From assembly GCA_029004715.1 (NCBI GenBank), contig JAQVYX010000011.1, positions 1 through 33,112 on the forward strand: a stretch of 33,112 nucleotides of DNA. Direction: 5' to 3'. The notes under the pieces are model-generated. The model ran no database searches. It saw nothing but the letters and a program-made list of their open reading frames with translations, and was not told the origin of the DNA. How positions within the stretch are numbered: position 1 is the first letter of the stretch; every line of letters begins with the position of its first letter. The position numbers and the translations under genes were made by a program. The DNA is from Acidaminococcaceae bacterium. GTDB taxonomy: Bacteria; Bacillota; Negativicutes; Acidaminococcales; Acidaminococcaceae. This document shows, in pieces, positions 1-9,968 of the stretch.

Positions 1-1
1 G

Positions 2-460
2 CAGATTCTTATCTTAGTTATTTCTCTAGTTCTTATGGCTGGATTAACTTATATCGTAAATCACACTAAAGTAGGCAAGGCTATGAGAGCGGTGTCTTTT
101 GATGCTGATGCTGCTCGTCTTATGGGTATTAATATTGATCGTATTATTTCCATGACTTTTGCCTTGGGGTCTTCATTGGCCGCAGCGGCCGGTGTTTTGG
201 TTGGCGTTTATTATAACTCAATAGATCCTTTAATGGGCATGATGCCTGGCTTAAAGGCTTTTATAGCCGCTGTACTTGGAGGCATTGGTATAATCCCTGG
301 GGCCATGCTTGGTGGTGTTATTATGGGCATAGTAGAAGCAATGGTTAGTGGATTTTTCTCTTCTACTTTCCGTGATGCGGCGGCCTTTGGTATTTTAATT
401 TTGATCTTGCTTTATAGACCTTCGGGTATATTAGGTAAGAACATAAAAGAGAAAGTGTAG
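2..460 (+). CDS. livH: Branched-chain amino acid ABC transporter permease LivH, 5'-truncated by window edge
   Basis: Frame is open from base 2 (QILILVISLVLMAGLTYIVNHTKVGKAMRAVSFD...); LivH-type permease sequence; followed directly by livM, livG and livF. Confidence 0.92.
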   Translation, partial: QILILVISLVLMAGLTYIVNHTKVGKAMRAVSFDADAARLMGINIDRIISMTFALGSSLAAAAGVLVGVYYNSIDPLMGMMPGLKAFIAAVLGGIGIIPGAMLGGVIMGIVEAMVSGFFSSTFRDAAAFGILILILLYRPSGILGKNIKEKV

Positions 461-471
461 GTGGGGACGTT

Positions 472-1431
472 ATGAACAGCATAAAAAAACATGATTTGGC
501 AACCCTAGGCGCCTGCGCAGTTCTCTTTGCAATAGTTCAGACTCTTTTGTTTGTAGACTTTATTGGTCCCTTTTGGGAACTAAATATTATTCTTATTTTG
601 ATTAACGTTATCTTATCGGTAAGCTTAAACCTTATTAATGGTTATACGGGACAGTTTTCCATTGGGCATGCAGGGTTTTTAGCAGTAGGTGCTTATACAG
701 GCGCGATTATTACTGTAAAGCTTGGATTGCCATTTGAATTAGCCTTAGTAGTCGGTACCTTGTCTTCTGCACTGCTTGGCTTCTTAATCGGTCTTCCAAC
801 CTTACGTTTGAATGGTGACTATCTAGCGATTGCTACTTTGGGGTTGGGCGAAATTATTCGTATTTGTATATTAAACATTGAATATGTAGGTGGGGCTTCC
901 GGACTTATGGGAATACCCCGTTTTACTACCTTTGCTTGGGCTTTTTGGATTACGATTTTTGTTATTTTTGTTATTAAAAATTTCAAAAACTCAGCTCCCG
1001 GGCGTTGCTGTTTAGCTATTCGTGAAAATGAAATAGCAGCTGAAACTATGGGCATTGATACAACTAAATATAAAGTAATGGCTTTTACTATTGGTGCTGG
1101 GTTTGCTGGTACGGCGGGTGTTTTATTTGCTCATTATTTTTATATTGCACATCCTGCTTCTTTTACTTTCATGCGTTCTTTCGATATTCTAACTATGGTG
1201 GTTTTGGGGGGATTGGGGAGTATGACCGGAGCTATTACAGGGGCAGTGCTTTTGACGGCTATTTCTGCTGCGTTGGCCGAATATCCTGAATGGCGTATGG
1301 TTATTTACTCGCTAACCTTGATTATATTGATGATAAACAGACCTCAAGGTCTATTTGGCAGTAAAGAATTAAGCTTAAAAATGTTTGGGTTAGGAGGCAG
1401 CCATAATGGAAGAGCTACTGAAAGTAAATGA
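472..1431 (+). CDS. livM: Branched-chain amino acid ABC transporter permease LivM
   Basis: 319 aa multi-TM protein with NLINGYTGQFSIGHAGFLAVGAY and GDYLAIATLGLGEIIRI motifs typical of LivM; operon context. Confidence 0.95.
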   Translation: MNSIKKHDLATLGACAVLFAIVQTLLFVDFIGPFWELNIILILINVILSVSLNLINGYTGQFSIGHAGFLAVGAYTGAIITVKLGLPFELALVVGTLSSALLGFLIGLPTLRLNGDYLAIATLGLGEIIRICILNIEYVGGASGLMGIPRFTTFAWAFWITIFVIFVIKNFKNSAPGRCCLAIRENEIAAETMGIDTTKYKVMAFTIGAGFAGTAGVLFAHYFYIAHPASFTFMRSFDILTMVVLGGLGSMTGAITGAVLLTAISAALAEYPEWRMVIYSLTLIILMINRPQGLFGSKELSLKMFGLGGSHNGRATESK

Positions 1432-2176
1432 TGTTTCTATGATTTTTGGCGGTTTACGAGCTGTTTCTAATTTTACAATGGAAATTAACAAGGGTGAATT
1501 GGTGGGACTTATTGGACCTAATGGTGCTGGTAAAACTACCGCTTTTAATATGCTGACAGGGGTTTATAATCCTAGCGAAGGAGAAATAACCTTTGAGGGC
1601 AAATTAGTAAATGGTAAAAAACCTTATCAGGTAACAGCTATGGGTATGGCACGTACTTTTCAAAACATTCGTTTGTTTTCGGAGCTAACCGTTATAGATA
1701 ATGTTAAAATTGCCTATAATATGCATGTACAATATTCTTTAGCAGAGGCAGTGTGCCGTTTTGGCCGTTATTTTAACGAAGAAGAAAGTATTACAAAAAA
1801 AGCAATTGAACTATTAAAAATTTTTAAGTTGGATCGTTTTAAAGATGAAATGGCAAAAAATCTTCCCTATGGCGAACAACGTCGTTTGGAAATTGCCAGA
1901 GCTTTAGCCACTGAGCCAAAGCTCTTACTATTAGATGAACCGGCAGCTGGTATGAATCCACAGGAAACCCATGAATTAATGGAAATGATTCGTTGGATTA
2001 GGAAAGAATTTGATTTAAGTATTTTACTAATTGAGCATGATATGAGTTTGGTTATGGGTGTATGTGAGAGACTTTATGTATTAGAATATGGCTTTTGTAT
2101 AGCCAAGGGCTTGCCCGATGAGATTAAACACAATAAGCGCGTTATTGAAGCGTATTTGGGCGAGGAGGTATCATAA
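1406..2176 (+). CDS. livG: Branched-chain amino acid ABC transporter ATP-binding protein LivG
   Basis: Walker A GPNGAGKTT, Walker B LLLLDEPAAGMNP; overlaps the livM 3' end. Confidence 0.95.
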   Translation: MEELLKVNDVSMIFGGLRAVSNFTMEINKGELVGLIGPNGAGKTTAFNMLTGVYNPSEGEITFEGKLVNGKKPYQVTAMGMARTFQNIRLFSELTVIDNVKIAYNMHVQYSLAEAVCRFGRYFNEEESITKKAIELLKIFKLDRFKDEMAKNLPYGEQRRLEIARALATEPKLLLLDEPAAGMNPQETHELMEMIRWIRKEFDLSILLIEHDMSLVMGVCERLYVLEYGFCIAKGLPDEIKHNKRVIEAYLGEEVS

Positions 2177-2880
2177 TGTTAAAGGTTGATCAGATAGACG
2201 TATTTTATGGTGCTATCCACGCCGTTAAAGGTCTTAGCATCGAAGTGGCTAAGGGTGAAATAGTTACCTTGGTTGGTTCCAATGGGGCAGGTAAGTCTAC
2301 AACTTTACGCACTATTTCTGGCCTAATGAAGCCCAAAAGTGGTACAATAGTATTCGAAGATAATAATATTGCAGGGATGGCTGCACATAAAATTGTAGCG
2401 AGTGGTTTATGCCAAGTTCCTGAGGGGCGTCATGTTTTTGCTAACATGACAGTTTTGGAAAATCTTGAAATGGGTGCTTACTTGCGCAGTGATAAAGATG
2501 GTATTGCCAAGGACATGGAAGATGTTTTCAAAAAATTTCCGCGTCTGCTAGAACGCAAAGAACAAGTTTCAGGCACGTTATCCGGAGGAGAGCAACAGAT
2601 GCTGGCTATGGGACGGGCTCTTATGAGTAAACCCAAATTACTCTTATTAGATGAACCTTCTATGGGGCTTGCCCCTCTTTTGGTTAAAGAAATTTTTCAT
2701 ATTGTTCAAGAGATAAATGAAGCAGGAACTACCGTACTTTTAGTTGAGCAAAATGCTAATATGGCACTTTCAATTGCTGATAAGGCCTATGTTTTAGAAA
2801 CAGGGAAAATAGTTTTGTCGGGTACGGCACAAGAATTGGCTAGCAGCGAAGCAGTAAAAAAAGCGTATTTAGGTGGTTAA
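2176..2880 (+). CDS. livF: Branched-chain amino acid ABC transporter ATP-binding protein LivF
   Basis: Walker A GSNGAGKST, LSGGEQQMLAMGRALM signature, LLLDEPSMGLAP; start overlaps the livG stop. Confidence 0.95.
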   Translation: MLKVDQIDVFYGAIHAVKGLSIEVAKGEIVTLVGSNGAGKSTTLRTISGLMKPKSGTIVFEDNNIAGMAAHKIVASGLCQVPEGRHVFANMTVLENLEMGAYLRSDKDGIAKDMEDVFKKFPRLLERKEQVSGTLSGGEQQMLAMGRALMSKPKLLLLDEPSMGLAPLLVKEIFHIVQEINEAGTTVLLVEQNANMALSIADKAYVLETGKIVLSGTAQELASSEAVKKAYLGG

Positions 2881-2901
2881 ACCTGAAGGGGAGTGAAGCA
2901 A

Positions 2902-3558
2902 ATGATTATAAGAGAGTTGATGACTTCGGATGTATTGACTATTGGCGAGGAAAAATCTATGCTGGAAGCTCGTGAATTAATGCTTTCCAATAACTATCGT
3001 CGTATTCCTGTTGTGGATGATATTAAACGTATTCGGGGCATTATTACTGATGGTGATATTGGACGTAGTGAGCCCTCAGATGCAAGTACTCTTTCTAAAT
3101 ATGAAGCAAGCTATCTGTTAAGCAAACTAAAAGTTCGTGATGTTATGACCAAGGCTGTTATTACTGTAAGGGAAACTGATGGTATAGAAATAGCCGCATA
3201 TCAGCTCTACAAGAATAAAATCGGTGCCTTGCCTGTAGTTAATGATGAAAATAAGCTTTGCGGTATTATTACGGATAGTGATATATTCAAGGCTTTTGTA
3301 GATATTATGGGCTATGCGCAAACATCCACTAAAATTACTATTGATACTACAGATAAAGTAGGGGTTTTGGCCGATATCACAGGCATTTTTAAAGAACGTG
3401 GTATTAATATTATTTCGATTGTTACTCGTAATGTGGGCAACAGTAATGCGGAAATAGTATTGCGTGCTGATTTAACAAATGGCATGGATGTTGTGGAGCA
3501 AATTAGAGAAGCAGGCTTTAATATTACAGATATTTCCACTTTGAAGGCTGGACAGTAA
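2902..3558 (+). CDS. CBS-pair and ACT domain protein (AcuB-like)
   Basis: Two CBS repeats (MTSDVLTIGEE..., VMTKAVITVRET...) then an ACT-like C-terminus (KVGVLADITGIFKERGINIISIVTR). ATG at 2902 preferred over GTG 2893 because of SD spacing (AAGGGG). Confidence 0.85.
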   Translation: MIIRELMTSDVLTIGEEKSMLEARELMLSNNYRRIPVVDDIKRIRGIITDGDIGRSEPSDASTLSKYEASYLLSKLKVRDVMTKAVITVRETDGIEIAAYQLYKNKIGALPVVNDENKLCGIITDSDIFKAFVDIMGYAQTSTKITIDTTDKVGVLADITGIFKERGINIISIVTRNVGNSNAEIVLRADLTNGMDVVEQIREAGFNITDISTLKAGQ

Positions 3559-3559
3559 A

Positions 3560-3769
3560 ATGTCTGAAAAGCAGGAAAAATATTATGTTGGTGACATTGT
3601 GAGGATGAAAAAAGCCCATCCTTGTGGGTCATACGAATGGGAAATAACCAGGACAGGAATGGACTTTGGTCTTAAATGTCGTGGCTGTGGTCGTTTTGTT
3701 ATGATTCCGCGACCTAAGTTTGAAAAAGCAGTCAAGGGTATTTTGGAATCAGCAAAACCCGTAGGTTAA
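3560..3769 (+). CDS. DUF951 family protein
   Basis: 69 aa; YYVGDIVRMKKAHPCGSYEWEITRTGMDFGLKCRGCGRFVMIPRPKFEK matches the DUF951 pattern. Confidence 0.88.
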   Translation: MSEKQEKYYVGDIVRMKKAHPCGSYEWEITRTGMDFGLKCRGCGRFVMIPRPKFEKAVKGILESAKPVG

Positions 3770-3776
3770 AAATGTT

Positions 3777-3806
3777 AAGACCTCAAAGCTTATGTTTTGA
3801 GGTCTT
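3777..3806 (+). terminator. Rho-independent terminator after the liv/CBS-ACT/DUF951 cluster
   Basis: Perfect 11-bp stem AAGACCTCAAA-(N8)-TTTGAGGTCTT followed by TTCTTTAT. Confidence 0.85.
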
Positions 3807-3888
3807 TCTTTATGATATAATCATACTTGTAGTTAAAAAATGAGACCCAAGTAGATAAAAATCACTTATTTTATATGGGGGGATTACT

Positions 3889-4395
3889 ATGATTAGAAAC
3901 GCAACTATTGATGATGCACAAGCATTAGCCAATATATATGCGCATTATGTATTGGCTACTACGATTACTTATGAAACAGAGCCACCAGGGATTGAAGAAA
4001 TGGCTAACCGCTGGAAAAATATCAGTGCAAATTATCCTTACTTGGTCATGGAAGAACAAGGGAAAGTTATTGGTTATGCTTATGCGGGGCGTTTTCGTGA
4101 GCGCAAAGCTTTTGATCCTACTACGGAAGTATCAATATATTTTCACAAGGACTATTGTGGTAAAGGGCGGGGACCGGAACTGATGAATGCTTTATTTCAG
4201 GAGTTGGAAAAATACCCTTACGCTACTGCTGTAGCTTGTATTAGTAGTAACAATGACATTAGTGCAAAGTTTTGCAAAAATATGGGTTTTGTTTTTGTGG
4301 GCATCTTGGAAAATGTTGGTTATAAAATGAACCAATGGCTAGGATTAGCTGAGTACACAAAAAAATTGCGGGATTATAATAAAAATGCAATATAA
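3889..4395 (+). CDS. GNAT family N-acetyltransferase (phosphinothricin acetyltransferase-like)
   Basis: 168 aa; IRNATIDDAQALANIYAHYV...TTITYET, GYAYAGRFRERKAF, EVSIYFHKDYCGKGRG; PAT/Bar-like GNAT pattern. Confidence 0.85.
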   Translation: MIRNATIDDAQALANIYAHYVLATTITYETEPPGIEEMANRWKNISANYPYLVMEEQGKVIGYAYAGRFRERKAFDPTTEVSIYFHKDYCGKGRGPELMNALFQELEKYPYATAVACISSNNDISAKFCKNMGFVFVGILENVGYKMNQWLGLAEYTKKLRDYNKNAI

Positions 4396-4550
4396 GCTGT
4401 AATGAGTAGATTTTAGTAAAAGCTGCCACGGTGGGGTATTATAAAAAGCAAGGGAAAATATTATTGTCCAAAAAAAATCAATTTTACAGTGCAAAAATTT
4501 TCAATTTAAGGTAAAATTAGACAATAGAGATTATTAAAGGAGAGATGTTT

Positions 4551-5657
4551 GTGAGTACGAATTTAGAAATGGGAATTGTGGGACTGCCCAATGTAGGTAA
4601 AAGCACATTGTTTAATGCTATAACTAAGGCAGGAGCGGAAGCAGCCAATTACCCTTTTTGTACAATAGAACCTAATATAGGGGTTGTGGATGTGCCTGAT
4701 GAACGATTACAAGTACTCAGCGATATGTTTAAATCTAAAAAAATCGTACCCGCAGGTATGCGTTTTGTAGATATAGCAGGTTTGGTAAAAGGCGCTTCTA
4801 AGGGTGAAGGTTTAGGCAATAAATTTTTGGCACATATACGAGAAGTAGATGCTATTGCCCAGGTGGTACGTTGCTTTGAAGATGGCAATGTTACTCATGT
4901 AGAGGGTAGTATTGATCCAGTAAGGGATATAGAAATTATTAATACAGAATTATGCTTGGCAGATTTGGAAACAGTTGAAAAGACGATTACTCGTTTAAGG
5001 AAATTAGGCAAGGCAGGAGATAAAACAATCCCTGCAAAAATAGCGCTTATAGAAAAAGTTTTGGCGGCACTTGGTGAAGCTATACCGGCTAGACGCATAG
5101 AATTAACAAAAGACGAAAAGATTTTTTTAAGTGAGTTACAGCTATTAACCATGAAACCAGTTCTTTACGTTGCTAATGTTGGTGAAGATGAAGCAGCCGA
5201 TGCTTCTGCTAATGTTCATGTGCAGGCAGTAGAAAAATATGCCGCTGAGGATTATTCTGATGCTATAACTGTCTCTGCTAGAGTGGAGGCGGAAATCGCC
5301 GAGTTACCGGCAAGCGAGGCAAAAGAGTATTTAGAAATGGCAGGACTTGAAGAAGCCGGTTTGGATCGTTTGATTAAGGCGGGATTTAAGCTTTTGGGCT
5401 TGATGACGTTTCTAACAGCAGGGGAAATAGAATCAAGGGCTTGGACTATTGTACAAGGATATAAAGCACCTCAAGCAGCAGGCAAAATTCATACGGATTT
5501 TGAAAAGGGTTTTATTAGAGCTGAAATAGTGTCATATAAGGATTTAGTGGCCTGTGGATCCAAAGCGGCTGCTAAAGAAAAAGGTTTGGTGCGTCTTGAA
5601 GGTAAAGAATATGTCATGCAAGACGGCGATGTTGTAGAGTTTAGATTTAATGTCTAA
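4551..5657 (+). CDS. ychF: Ribosome-associated GTPase/ATPase YchF
   Basis: [21 protein letters not shown]...[16 protein letters not shown]-terminal TGS-like domain; GTG 4551 is better spaced to AAGGAG than ATG 4545. Confidence 0.95.
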   Translation: MSTNLEMGIVGLPNVGKSTLFNAITKAGAEAANYPFCTIEPNIGVVDVPDERLQVLSDMFKSKKIVPAGMRFVDIAGLVKGASKGEGLGNKFLAHIREVDAIAQVVRCFEDGNVTHVEGSIDPVRDIEIINTELCLADLETVEKTITRLRKLGKAGDKTIPAKIALIEKVLAALGEAIPARRIELTKDEKIFLSELQLLTMKPVLYVANVGEDEAADASANVHVQAVEKYAAEDYSDAITVSARVEAEIAELPASEAKEYLEMAGLEEAGLDRLIKAGFKLLGLMTFLTAGEIESRAWTIVQGYKAPQAAGKIHTDFEKGFIRAEIVSYKDLVACGSKAAAKEKGLVRLEGKEYVMQDGDVVEFRFNV

Positions 5658-5711
5658 GGTGGTTTAACGTGTACTTTAATGTCTTAAAGTTTACGAAAGG
5701 ATTCTTAAAAT

Positions 5712-6494
5712 ATGTTATTTGATACACATATGCATGCGGATTATTCTTGTGATGCAGTTCAAACTATTGTGGAAGCAATGGAGGCTGCTAAAATGGCTGG
5801 TATAGGAATGATTTTAACGGAACATTGGGATAGAGATTATCCTACTAATCCAGAAGAATTTCAATTTAATTTACAAGATTACTTTGCTAAAAACAACAAA
5901 TATCGGTCTGAAACTGTGCTTTTGGGCATTGAAGTAGGTATGCAACAGCATGTAGCCTTAATGGATAACCAAACTATAAAAGCCTATCCTTTTGATGAAG
6001 TTATTGCATCTATGCACTGTATGCACGGGCGTGATATGTATGAGCCTACTTCATATGAGGGGCTAAGTAAACATGAGGCAGTGAAGAAATATTTGGAAGA
6101 CTCAGTAGCGTGTTTGCAGTTGTATAAGGATTTTGATACCTATGGACACATTGACTATATTAGTCGTTATATGCCCTATGAGGATCAGAATTTACATTAC
6201 AGTGAGCACAGTCAACTTTGGGATCAAGTTTTCAAGTTACTAATTAACGGTGATAAGGCTATTGAAATTAATACCCGTCGTTTAGATCTAGACGGCGCAG
6301 CAGAGAATTTGATAGTTTTATATAAAAGATTTCAAGAACTGGGGGGACGTTACGTTACTTTGGGTAGTGATGCGCATTATTCCGAGCATGTTGGCAGAAG
6401 AATGCAGGAAGCTTTAGCAATTGCACAAAGTTGTAATTTGCAACCGGTATATTTCAAGGAAAGAAAACGAATGGTAATCAAGGAGGGCGAATAA
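5712..6494 (+). CDS. PHP-domain phosphatase (histidinol-phosphatase HisJ-like)
   Basis: MLFDTHMHADYSCDA, TEHWDRD, GHIDYISRY, LGSDAHYSEHVG metal-binding PHP motifs. Confidence 0.8.
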   Translation: MLFDTHMHADYSCDAVQTIVEAMEAAKMAGIGMILTEHWDRDYPTNPEEFQFNLQDYFAKNNKYRSETVLLGIEVGMQQHVALMDNQTIKAYPFDEVIASMHCMHGRDMYEPTSYEGLSKHEAVKKYLEDSVACLQLYKDFDTYGHIDYISRYMPYEDQNLHYSEHSQLWDQVFKLLINGDKAIEINTRRLDLDGAAENLIVLYKRFQELGGRYVTLGSDAHYSEHVGRRMQEALAIAQSCNLQPVYFKERKRMVIKEGE

Positions 6495-6495
6495 A

Positions 6496-7251
6496 ATGAG
6501 GGTTGTACGATTTAAAGTTAGAGGTATTGATAGAATAGGTGTTATCGAAGAAGAGAATGTAAGAGCGGTGTCTGGATCTTTGGAGACATTTTGGCAGTTA
6601 ACAGATGATGTTTTTTCTTTGACTGATGTACATTTGTTGGCACCATGTGTACCTAAGCAGATAATTTGTGTAGGTTCTAACTACAAAAAGCATTCTAAAG
6701 AAATAACTTTTGAATATGCTCATGAGCCAATTTTATTTGGTAAAGCAGCACATACTATTATTGGAATGAATGAGACTATCATTTATCCCAATCAGACAAG
6801 TAGATTGGTTTATGAAGCAGAATTAGGCATAGTTATTAAACGCAAAATGCATAATATTACACCGGAGCAGGCTCATCAATATATTTTGGGTTATACTTGT
6901 GCTAATGATGTAACGGCTAGAGATTTACAGCTACAAGATAAACAATGGCTGCGCTGCAAGTCCTTTGATACTTTTTGCCCATTAGGACCATGGTTAGAAA
7001 CTAGCTTGGATCCCCAAGATTTGGCAATAAAATCATATTTAAATGGTGAATTAAAACAAGAAGCTCGCACTAGTGAAATGGTTTATACTCCTTACGAATT
7101 ATTGAGTTATATTTCTCAAAATATGACTTTAGATGCAGGTGATTTAATTTTAACAGGAACACCGCATGGTGATGGAGAGATGCTTCCCGGAGATGTAGTT
7201 GCTATAGAAATTGAGGGAATAGGCAAACTTGAAAATGTTGTCAGTAAGTAA
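6496..7251 (+). CDS. Fumarylacetoacetate hydrolase family protein
   Basis: ICVGSNYKKHSKE, YEAELGIVIKR, GYTCANDVTARDLQ, LILTGTPHGDGEMLPGD motifs of the FAH family. Confidence 0.9.
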   Translation: MRVVRFKVRGIDRIGVIEEENVRAVSGSLETFWQLTDDVFSLTDVHLLAPCVPKQIICVGSNYKKHSKEITFEYAHEPILFGKAAHTIIGMNETIIYPNQTSRLVYEAELGIVIKRKMHNITPEQAHQYILGYTCANDVTARDLQLQDKQWLRCKSFDTFCPLGPWLETSLDPQDLAIKSYLNGELKQEARTSEMVYTPYELLSYISQNMTLDAGDLILTGTPHGDGEMLPGDVVAIEIEGIGKLENVVSK

Positions 7252-7252
7252 G

Positions 7253-7295
7253 AAACAATAAGACCTGCGCTGTATAAGCGCAGGTCTTATTGTTT
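7253..7295. terminator. Bidirectional intrinsic terminator between convergent genes
   Basis: Perfect 18-bp inverted repeat AAACAATAAGACCTGCGC-(TGTATAA)-GCGCAGGTCTTATTGTTT between a + and a - gene. Confidence 0.88.
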
Positions 7296-7302
7296 GTAAA
7301 AT

Positions 7303-8511
7303 TTATTTTTCACCTAAAGCAGCATCAACTTTTTGCCTAAAATATCCTTTGCTGCCAGTTTTATTTGTAGAATTTTTTTTCGCGGGATAGGAAGCTTTAT
7401 TTGCAGTATTAAGATTAGCAAGTAATTCATCGACGTTGTCATCGGCAGTAACTTGCATTATGGCTTCATCATTTAACCAAATGCGACCTTCACTAAAGGA
7501 AGCAAGGGGGTTTTGTATAGTTTTTTCATGATAAACTTTGGATAAGTTTCCTGCGATGAGATAAGCTCTTTCTAAAGTGCTAATGGAAGAGAGGGCGGCC
7601 GGAGTGCAAAAAACATGGTCATTAACGGTGATAAGACCATTTTTGCTATTTACTTTAACTTTATTGTTGCTATAGGAGGTAATTTTGGCATTATATTTAT
7701 CACGGCGTGCAATATTTCCGGGATGATCTGCAGGGTTAAAAATTTCACTAATAAAATTAGTATTGTTTTCTCCCATTTTTTCTAATACACGTTGCCAGGT
7801 GGCAGCTCCTGCACCTATGTTATAACCTGCAGCTTCAGTATATTGAAAAGCTTTTTCGTCAGCGGCTTTTTCCATAGGGAGGGTTACACTTTTGGCATTA
7901 CCTATATTAGCAATAACATTAGCACCTATAATGGAAACGGCATCAACATTTTGTGATTGGTACAGGGCAGCTAATACTTGTAGGGGGAGAGTTTTTTTTA
8001 CACCATTAGCAGGATCATTGTTTTGCCCATGTCCCATTTCGTGGGCAACAACAAGGGCAATTTCATCTTCGTTATAGTTCAATAAATCGAATAGGCCTAT
8101 ATTAACGCTTAGGTTATGGCCCAAAGTACAAAAAGCATTAAAGGTTTTTTCTTTGTTGACAAAATAATTGTAAGGTTTTTCTTGGATTGAGGGGTCAGTT
8201 TGTGCTATGGCTGCAGATAATCTTTGCATAATATCGTCAAGCATAGCATTAGCACGGGGTTCTTCACTAACGCCCACTTTTTCTTTAACTTGAGCAAGAT
8301 ATTTTTCGCGGCCTTTTTCGTCGTTATTTATATAATCTACTTGCTTGTTTAAATAGGCATATTGGGCACCTAGTCCTATAAGAGAGCCAAGAGCTGAAAC
8401 AGTATCAAAAGCTTCAGCTGGGCGCGGAGCTAATGCGCTTGTAGTAACAGTTATGCCAAGTAGCATACTTAAAGAGTAACATAAAAGTTTTTTGTGCATA
8501 ATAATTTTCAT
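7303..8511 (-). CDS. Secreted M48 family metalloprotease
   Basis: Signal peptide (LLCYSLSMLLGITVTTSALA); zinc motif VVAHEMGHG; downstream EKAADEKAFQY. Confidence 0.88.
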   Translation of the reverse strand: MKIIMHKKLLCYSLSMLLGITVTTSALAPRPAEAFDTVSALGSLIGLGAQYAYLNKQVDYINNDEKGREKYLAQVKEKVGVSEEPRANAMLDDIMQRLSAAIAQTDPSIQEKPYNYFVNKEKTFNAFCTLGHNLSVNIGLFDLLNYNEDEIALVVAHEMGHGQNNDPANGVKKTLPLQVLAALYQSQNVDAVSIIGANVIANIGNAKSVTLPMEKAADEKAFQYTEAAGYNIGAGAATWQRVLEKMGENNTNFISEIFNPADHPGNIARRDKYNAKITSYSNNKVKVNSKNGLITVNDHVFCTPAALSSISTLERAYLIAGNLSKVYHEKTIQNPLASFSEGRIWLNDEAIMQVTADDNVDELLANLNTANKASYPAKKNSTNKTGSKGYFRQKVDAALGEK

Positions 8512-8615
8512 TATTACATTCCTCCCATTTTGACCTAATCATAATATAAAAACAATTAAAATTCAAATATATGATATAATTAGAACCACAAAAGTTAGAA
8601 AAAGAAGGTTATTTT

Positions 8616-9965
8616 TTGATTACGAAGATGACAGAAGGAAACCCTCTGAGAATAATACTTGCTTTTACATTACCATTATTTATCGGGAATGTTTTTCAGC
8701 AAATGTATAATATTGCAGATGTGATTATAGTAGGACGGACCCTAGGTGTTGATGCTTTAGCGGCAGTTGGTGCGACTATTCCTATTTTTATGGTTGCTAT
8801 GGGAGCTACTGTTGGTATGACGGGTGGTTTAGCTGTAGTCACGGGACAGCGTTTTGGTGCAGGAGATATGCCTGGAGTTAGGAAATCAGCAGCTGTGTCT
8901 GTAGTTTTGGGAGTTGTCTACACCTTTTTCTTTATGGCCTTAACAGCGATAGGTATTGATTCTTTGTTAGAAGTGATGAATGTTCCGGAAACTATTTTTA
9001 CTAATGCACATGTTTATATTAGCATCTTATTGTATGGTATTGGAGCAATGACCTTATATAATTTACTTGCATCTTTAATGCGGGCTTTGGGTGATAGTAA
9101 AACGCCACTATATTTTTTAATTTTGGCATCAATTGTAAATATTATTTTAGCATTAGTTTTTATTGTATATTTCAGGTGGGGTGTCAGAGGTTCTGCCATA
9201 GCTTTAGTTATTTCTGAAGGTATTTCAGGTCTTTTGTGTTTAGGGTATATTTACAAGTATTTTCCTCTTTTACATTTACAAAAGAACGATTGGCATTTTA
9301 CTTGGCCTTTTATTTGGGAACACTTGCGTATGGGTATACCAATGGCAGTGCAGTTTGCAATTTTAGGTGCCGGCATCTTGGTGCTTCAAGCCGTATGTAA
9401 TTCTTTTGGCCCTGATATAATAGCGGGGTTTACTTCAGCAGGACGAGTTGAACAGTTGGCTTTGCAGCCTATGATTTCCATTGGTTTGGCCATAGCTGTT
9501 TACACCTCACAAAACTACGGGGCACGTAAATTTAACAGAATTCGTCAGGGGGTAAAGGTCTGTTCAAAAATTTTGTTTGGATTTTCCTTTATTGCCGCAG
9601 TGGGTATTTATTTTTTAGGTTCAGATATTATTATGCTTTTTTTAGGTTCTTATGATAAACAGGTAGTAGAATCGGGTTTATTATATTTGCATCTTACCGT
9701 GCCTTTTTATTTTTTCCTAAGCCAAATTTTTGTCTTTCGTAATGCGACTCAGGGGTTAGGCATAGCAATAATGCCCCTTGGAAGCGGCATTATTGAGCTA
9801 ATTTTTCGTAGTGGTGCGGCAATTATTTTGGGTAATTATTTTGGGTATAAGGGAATGTGTTATGCGAGTCCGGTAAGTTGGATAGGGGCTTCAATTTTTT
9901 TAGCTATTGGCTATTTTTATTTTATAAATATTTTAGAAAAACAAAAAAGTATAGCATTTAAGTAA
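8616..9965 (+). CDS. MATE family efflux transporter
   Basis: 449 aa; TEGNPLRIILAFTLPLFIGNVFQQMYNIADVIIVGRTLG is a classic MATE N-terminus; TTG start with SD AGAAGG. Confidence 0.93.
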   Translation: MITKMTEGNPLRIILAFTLPLFIGNVFQQMYNIADVIIVGRTLGVDALAAVGATIPIFMVAMGATVGMTGGLAVVTGQRFGAGDMPGVRKSAAVSVVLGVVYTFFFMALTAIGIDSLLEVMNVPETIFTNAHVYISILLYGIGAMTLYNLLASLMRALGDSKTPLYFLILASIVNIILALVFIVYFRWGVRGSAIALVISEGISGLLCLGYIYKYFPLLHLQKNDWHFTWPFIWEHLRMGIPMAVQFAILGAGILVLQAVCNSFGPDIIAGFTSAGRVEQLALQPMISIGLAIAVYTSQNYGARKFNRIRQGVKVCSKILFGFSFIAAVGIYFLGSDIIMLFLGSYDKQVVESGLLYLHLTVPFYFFLSQIFVFRNATQGLGIAIMPLGSGIIELIFRSGAAIILGNYFGYKGMCYASPVSWIGASIFLAIGYFYFINILEKQKSIAFK

Positions 9966-9968
9966 AGG

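Noticed and set aside
819-1055. Antisense ORF of 78 aa inside livM
   Set aside because: Opposite strand of a clear livM CDS, no SD or recognisable domain; shadow ORF.
3127-3632. Minus-strand ORFs (64 and 106 aa) over the CBS-ACT gene
   Set aside because: Fully or mostly antisense to a confident CDS with low-complexity translations.
3938-4183. 81 aa + strand ORF within the GNAT gene
   Set aside because: Alternative frame of a confident acetyltransferase gene.
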